From an uncultured Pleomorphomonas sp. (GTDB taxonomy: Bacteria; Pseudomonadota; Alphaproteobacteria; Rhizobiales; Pleomorphomonadaceae): DNA of 64,000 bases. Below are positions 60,690 to 64,000 of this stretch, piece after piece. The stretch's first letter is position 1. Each line of letters begins with the position of its first letter. Under the pieces are notes generated by a model. It worked only from the letters and a program-made list of their open reading frames with translations. It made no database searches and was not told the origin of the DNA. The DNA lies in the NCBI GenBank assembly GCA_937868725.1, contig CALMMQ010000002.1, forward strand, positions 1-64,000, in the 5' to 3' direction. The position numbers and the translations under genes are program-made.

Positions 60690-61676
60690 ATGCCTTCTTC
60701 CTTCATCGCCGCCAGACACCTCTCCGTTCCGTCCTCGCTCAAGGGCGGCGCCATCGCCATCGGCAACTTCGACGGCATGCACCGCGGGCACCAGACCGTG
60801 ATCGGCGCGGCGGTGGACGCGGCGGCGGCGCGCGGCGAACCGGCGCTCGCCCTCACCTTCGAGCCGCACCCGCGCGACATCTTCCGCCCCGAGAACCCGG
60901 TGTTCCGGCTGACGCCGCCCAAGATCAAGACACGGCTTGCCGAAGCGCTGGGGCTCGACGGCTTCGTCACCGTCGACTTCAACGCCGATTTCGCCCGCCT
61001 CGATCCGGAAACCTTCGTCAAGACCGTGCTGGTCGACGAACTGGCCATCCGCCATGTCGCCGTCGGCTGGAACTTCCACTTCGGTGCCGGCCGCCACGGC
61101 ACCACGGCGCGGCTGGCCGAGCTCGGCGCCAAGTACGGCTTTTCCGTCGAGATCCTGCCGCCCTTCGAGACCGAGGACGGCTTCACGGTGTCCTCGAGCG
61201 CCGTGCGCGACCGGCTCGCCGAAGGCAATCTCGCCGAGGCCACCGGCCTGATGGGCTGGCACTGGTATTTCGACGGCGTGGTGATCGATGGCGACAAGCG
61301 CGGCCGCACCATCGGCTTCCCCACCGCCAACATCCGTCTGCCCGATCAGGTCCGGCTCGCCCACGGCGTCTACGCCGTCTATGCCGACATCGACGGCGTC
61401 CGCCACATCGGCGCCGCCAACTGGGGCCGGCGGCCGATGTTCGACAACGGCAAGGCGGTGTTCGAGACCTACGTGCTCGACTACACCGGCGATCTCTACC
61501 GCAAGACCATCACCGTGACGCCCATCGCCTACCTCCGGCCGGAGCTGCGGTTCAACGGCGTCAACGCCCTCATCGCCCAGATGCACCAGGACGTGGCCGA
61601 GACGCGGGCGCTGCTGCAGAGCTTCGACGGCTTCACCGCCCTCGACCGGGCCCTCGCCGCCACAACTGTCGCCTAG
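60690..61676 (+). CDS. ribF: Bifunctional riboflavin kinase / FAD synthetase
   Basis: Makes FMN and FAD. It has 328 residues. The N-terminal nucleotidyltransferase part has AIAIGNFDGMHRGHQTVIGA (His-x-Gly-His), ALTFEPHPRDIFRPENPVFR, VTVDFNADFARLDPETFVKT and VGWNFHFGAGRHGTT; the C-terminal kinase has VIDGDKRGRTIGFPTANIRL, GVYAVYADIDGVRHIGAANW and RRPMFDNGKAVFETYVLDYT. No ribosome binding site stronger than GAAAG is visible before ATG 60690. It lies upstream of ileS on the same strand; ribF-ileS is a common order. Confidence 0.96.
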   Translation: MPSSFIAARHLSVPSSLKGGAIAIGNFDGMHRGHQTVIGAAVDAAAARGEPALALTFEPHPRDIFRPENPVFRLTPPKIKTRLAEALGLDGFVTVDFNADFARLDPETFVKTVLVDELAIRHVAVGWNFHFGAGRHGTTARLAELGAKYGFSVEILPPFETEDGFTVSSSAVRDRLAEGNLAEATGLMGWHWYFDGVVIDGDKRGRTIGFPTANIRLPDQVRLAHGVYAVYADIDGVRHIGAANWGRRPMFDNGKAVFETYVLDYTGDLYRKTITVTPIAYLRPELRFNGVNALIAQMHQDVAETRALLQSFDGFTALDRALAATTVA

Positions 61677-61947
61677 CCGACAGTGCATGTGCGACCAATA
61701 ACCGTGATGCGCCGTCTTTATTTCGATGCGCTTTGCCGGTAGAACTCCGGCCATGTCGACGTACCCGGAGCGCGGCCGCCCGCGCAGGCTCAGACAACGA
61801 ATTACCGGCCCGGCCCCGATCGTCCGTCGTTTGCCGACGGCGTCGAGGGACCGGGAGCCGCCTTATGCCGGCTGAATGCTGTGAACTCGGCAAGGTGCCC
61901 GTCTGCCCCCTGCCCGCTGCTCAAATCCTGCCTTTCAAGAGACTGCC
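61677..61947 (+). other. Spacer between ribF and ileS
   Basis: 271 bases, mostly GC-rich. A 7-bp stem (arms ACTGTCG at 61665-61671 and CGACAGT at 61678-61684) straddles the ribF stop codon without a T-run. A 40-codon open frame at 61753-61875 lacks a ribosome binding site and shows no family resemblance. No T-box-type leader is evident before ileS. Confidence 0.35.
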
Positions 61948-64000
61948 ATGACCGACCAATCCGCACCGACGTCCGAGACGGCGCCGACCCGCGACTATTC
62001 CGATACGCTCAACCTGCCCGAAACCCAGTTTCCGATGCGCGCCGGCCTGCCGCAGAAGGAACCGCAGCTCATCGCCCGCTGGGACGAGATGAGGCTCTAC
62101 GAAAAGCTGCGCCAGACGGCCAAGGGCCGCGACAAGTTCGTGCTGCACGACGGCCCGCCGTACGCCAACGGCCACCTGCACATCGGCCACGCCCTCAACA
62201 AGATCCTGAAGGACATCATCACCCGCTCGCGGCAGATGATGGGCTACGATTCCAACTACGTTCCCGGCTGGGACTGCCACGGCCTGCCGATCGAGTGGAA
62301 GATCGAGGAAGAGTACCGCGCCAAGGGCAAGAACAAGGACGAGGTGCCGATCAACGACTTCCGCGCCGAGTGTCGCGCCTACGCCGAGAACTGGGTCAAG
62401 ATCCAGGGCGAAGAGTTCCGCCGGCTGGGCGTCGAGGGCGATTTCGCCCATCCCTACACCACCATGGCCTATGCTTCGGAAGCGGTGATCGCCACCGAGC
62501 TCCTGAAGTTCGCCGTGTCCGGCCAGCTCTACCGCGGTTCCAAGCCGGTGATGTGGTCGGTGGTCGAGAAGACGGCGCTGGCCGAAGCCGAAGTCGAGTA
62601 TCAGGACTACCAGTCCGACACCATCTGGGTGAAGTTCCCGGTGACGCGCGAATACGGCGGCACCACCACCTGGTGGAAGCGCCTCGAGGAGCGGTCGCGC
62701 AAGCTGTCGTCCATGGAAGTCGACGCGCCGATGGAACACAACGAGTCGCTGATCGGCGCGGCCGTGGTCATCTGGACCACGACGCCGTGGACCATCCCGG
62801 GCAACCGCGCCATCGCCTTCTCGTCCAAGATCACCTACGGCCTCTACGCCGTGACCGAGGCGCCGGACGGCAACTGGGCCAAGGTCGGCGATCGGCTGAT
62901 CCTCGCCGATGCGCTGGCTGAAAGCGTGTTCAAGCAGGCCAAGGTCAGCGGCTATGCCCGCCGTCGCGCCGTCACCACCGAGGAGCTGTCCAGCCTGCGC
63001 TGCGCCCACCCGCTCAAGGGGCTCGAGGGCGGCTACGGCTTCGAAGTGCCGCTGCTCTCCGGCGATCACGTCACCGACGATACCGGCACCGGCTTCGTCC
63101 ACACCGCTCCCGGCCACGGCCGCGAGGACTTCGAGGTGTGGATGGACAACGCCCGATACCTGACCGAGCGCGGCATCGACACGGCCATCCCGTTCACCGT
63201 CGATGACGACGGCTATCTCACCAAGGACGCGCCGGGCCTGGTCGGCCGCCGCGTCATCACCGACAAGGGCGAGAAGGGCGACGCCAACGGCGCCGTCATC
63301 GAGGCGCTGGCCAACGCCGGCGCCATGGTGGCGCGCGGCCGTCTCAAGCACACCTACCCGCACTCCTGGCGCTCCAAGAAGCCGGTGATCTTCCGCAACA
63401 CGCCGCAGTGGTTCGTCTACATGGACCGGGCCATCGGTGGCGGCGCCAACAACGACACGCTGCGCGCCCGCGCCCTCAACGCCATCGACGCGACGAAGTT
63501 CTATCCGCCGGCCGGCCAGACGCGCCTGCGTTCGATGATCGAAAATCGCCCCGACTGGGTGCTGTCGCGCCAGCGCGCCTGGGGCGTGCCGATCGCCGTG
63601 TTCCGTCACAAGGACAGCGGCAAGCTCATCCCCGGCCCGGATTTCGCCCAGAACGACGCCTACGCCGCCCGTATCCGCGAGGCCTTCCTCACCGAAGGCG
63701 CCGACGCCTGGTTCGCCGACGGCGCCAAGGAGCGCTTCCTCGGCGGCTTCGTCGACAATCTCGACGCCTGGACGCAGGTGCGCGACATCCTCGACGTCTG
63801 GTTCGATTCGGGATCGACGCACGAGTTCGTGCTCCGGGCCCGCCCCGACCTCCAGTGGCCGGCCGACGTCTACCTCGAAGGCTCGGACCAGCATCGCGGC
63901 TGGTTCCACTCCTCGCTGCTCGAAAGCTGCGGCGTCAACGGCGTTGCGCCCTACAAGGCGGTGGTGACGCACGGCTTCACCATGGCCGAGGACGGCCGCA
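61948..64000 (+). CDS. ileS: Isoleucyl-tRNA synthetase (5' part only)
   Basis: Charges tRNA-Ile; a class I synthetase. The window contains the first 684 codons, with the C-terminus beyond base 64000. The start [20 protein letters not shown] leads into [20 protein letters not shown]. The HIGH motif reads [20 protein letters not shown] at about residue 75, and [20 protein letters not shown] is diagnostic. The editing CP1 domain (about residues 190-400) has [20 protein letters not shown] and [20 protein letters not shown]. The window ends at [13 protein letters not shown], immediately before the expected KMSKS loop. Start ATG 61948 follows AAGAGA. No frame breaks are seen. Confidence 0.95.
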   Translation, partial: MTDQSAPTSETAPTRDYSDTLNLPETQFPMRAGLPQKEPQLIARWDEMRLYEKLRQTAKGRDKFVLHDGPPYANGHLHIGHALNKILKDIITRSRQMMGYDSNYVPGWDCHGLPIEWKIEEEYRAKGKNKDEVPINDFRAECRAYAENWVKIQGEEFRRLGVEGDFAHPYTTMAYASEAVIATELLKFAVSGQLYRGSKPVMWSVVEKTALAEAEVEYQDYQSDTIWVKFPVTREYGGTTTWWKRLEERSRKLSSMEVDAPMEHNESLIGAAVVIWTTTPWTIPGNRAIAFSSKITYGLYAVTEAPDGNWAKVGDRLILADALAESVFKQAKVSGYARRRAVTTEELSSLRCAHPLKGLEGGYGFEVPLLSGDHVTDDTGTGFVHTAPGHGREDFEVWMDNARYLTERGIDTAIPFTVDDDGYLTKDAPGLVGRRVITDKGEKGDANGAVIEALANAGAMVARGRLKHTYPHSWRSKKPVIFRNTPQWFVYMDRAIGGGANNDTLRARALNAIDATKFYPPAGQTRLRSMIENRPDWVLSRQRAWGVPIAVFRHKDSGKLIPGPDFAQNDAYAARIREAFLTEGADAWFADGAKERFLGGFVDNLDAWTQVRDILDVWFDSGSTHEFVLRARPDLQWPADVYLEGSDQHRGWFHSSLLESCGVNGVAPYKAVVTHGFTMAEDGR

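Noticed and set aside
61753-61875. 40-codon plus-strand ORF between ribF and ileS
   Set aside because: No ribosome binding site, Arg/Pro-rich composition, and no conservation that I can recognise.
61921-63972. 683-codon minus-strand frame opposite ileS
   Set aside because: Shadow of ileS, which shows the HIGH and editing motifs.
1-64000. CRISPR arrays, insertion sequences, prophage, integrase or attachment sites, tRNA and rRNA genes
   Set aside because: Looked for by eye on both strands; no regular spaced repeats, transposase or integrase motifs, or tRNA-like TTCGA loops in a credible context were found. Short RNA genes could still be missed without a covariance-model search.

Overview
The window is a 64 kb piece of a high-GC alphaproteobacterial chromosome. 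Gene content and local order point to the order Hyphomicrobiales (Rhizobiales). Markers are a Porin_2-type porin, a chvI-chvG-hprK-EIIA(Man)-HPr block beside a PEP carboxykinase gene, the small families DUF2093, DUF4170 and DUF6101, an IalB-like protein, and an msbA/DUF374/waaA/lpxK cluster. The genus cannot be fixed from sequence alone. The region is almost entirely core housekeeping DNA. I saw no insertion sequence, prophage, CRISPR array, tRNA or rRNA.

Layout. 1-10 kb: the 5' part of a porin gene, a BenE-like transporter, a TerB/DnaJ protein, an ABC exporter with a candidate leader-peptide ORF, a GNAT acetyltransferase, AMP nucleosidase, a HAD phosphatase, a KdsB-like cytidylyltransferase and an unknown exported protein. 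10-17 kb: a histidine phosphatase, an orphan FlhB-C/FliK-like pair, and a complete glycine cleavage operon (gcvT-gcvH-gcvPA-gcvPB, with split P protein) behind a tandem glycine riboswitch. 17-26 kb: a putative lipoprotein, then ispH-thrB-rnhA-lipid kinase, peroxiredoxin, a DsbD-N-like protein, yqgE, purD, ubiA and DUF6101. 26-34 kb: pmbA(tldE)-cysQ-DUF4170-msbA-DUF374-waaA-lpxK, a tightly packed or overlapping envelope/lipid A operon. 34-45 kb, mostly minus strand: DUF2093, TerC, a HAD hydrolase, tldD, an IalB-like protein, a large 7TM/PAS/GGDEF/EAL protein, a GNAT, an M16 peptidase and threonine synthase. 45-48 kb: patatin, tadA, rluB and rsmD.

48-56 kb holds the regulatory core. A GTP-type PEP carboxykinase gene sits where rhizobia usually carry the ATP-type pckA. 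It is followed by a terminator, a 64-residue conserved-looking protein, a HugZ-like protein, the ChvI/ChvG two-component system, a short HPr kinase, a mannose-family EIIA and HPr. These genes probably link carbon/nitrogen state and acid/envelope signals to gluconeogenesis. 56-64 kb holds mutL, a HAD protein, cheZ, cheY, ribF and the first two-thirds of ileS, which runs off the window just before its KMSKS loop.

The points most worth a second look are the leader-peptide region of the ABC exporter (4942-5210), replacement of ATP-PEPCK by GTP-PEPCK at the chv locus, clusters of perfect inverted repeats in several promoters (2247-2274, 6055-6090, 26373-26429, 47857-47965), an FlhB-like protein lacking its self-cleavage motif, and a T7G7 homopolymer upstream of an exported unknown. 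No whole new defence or mobile system is evident.
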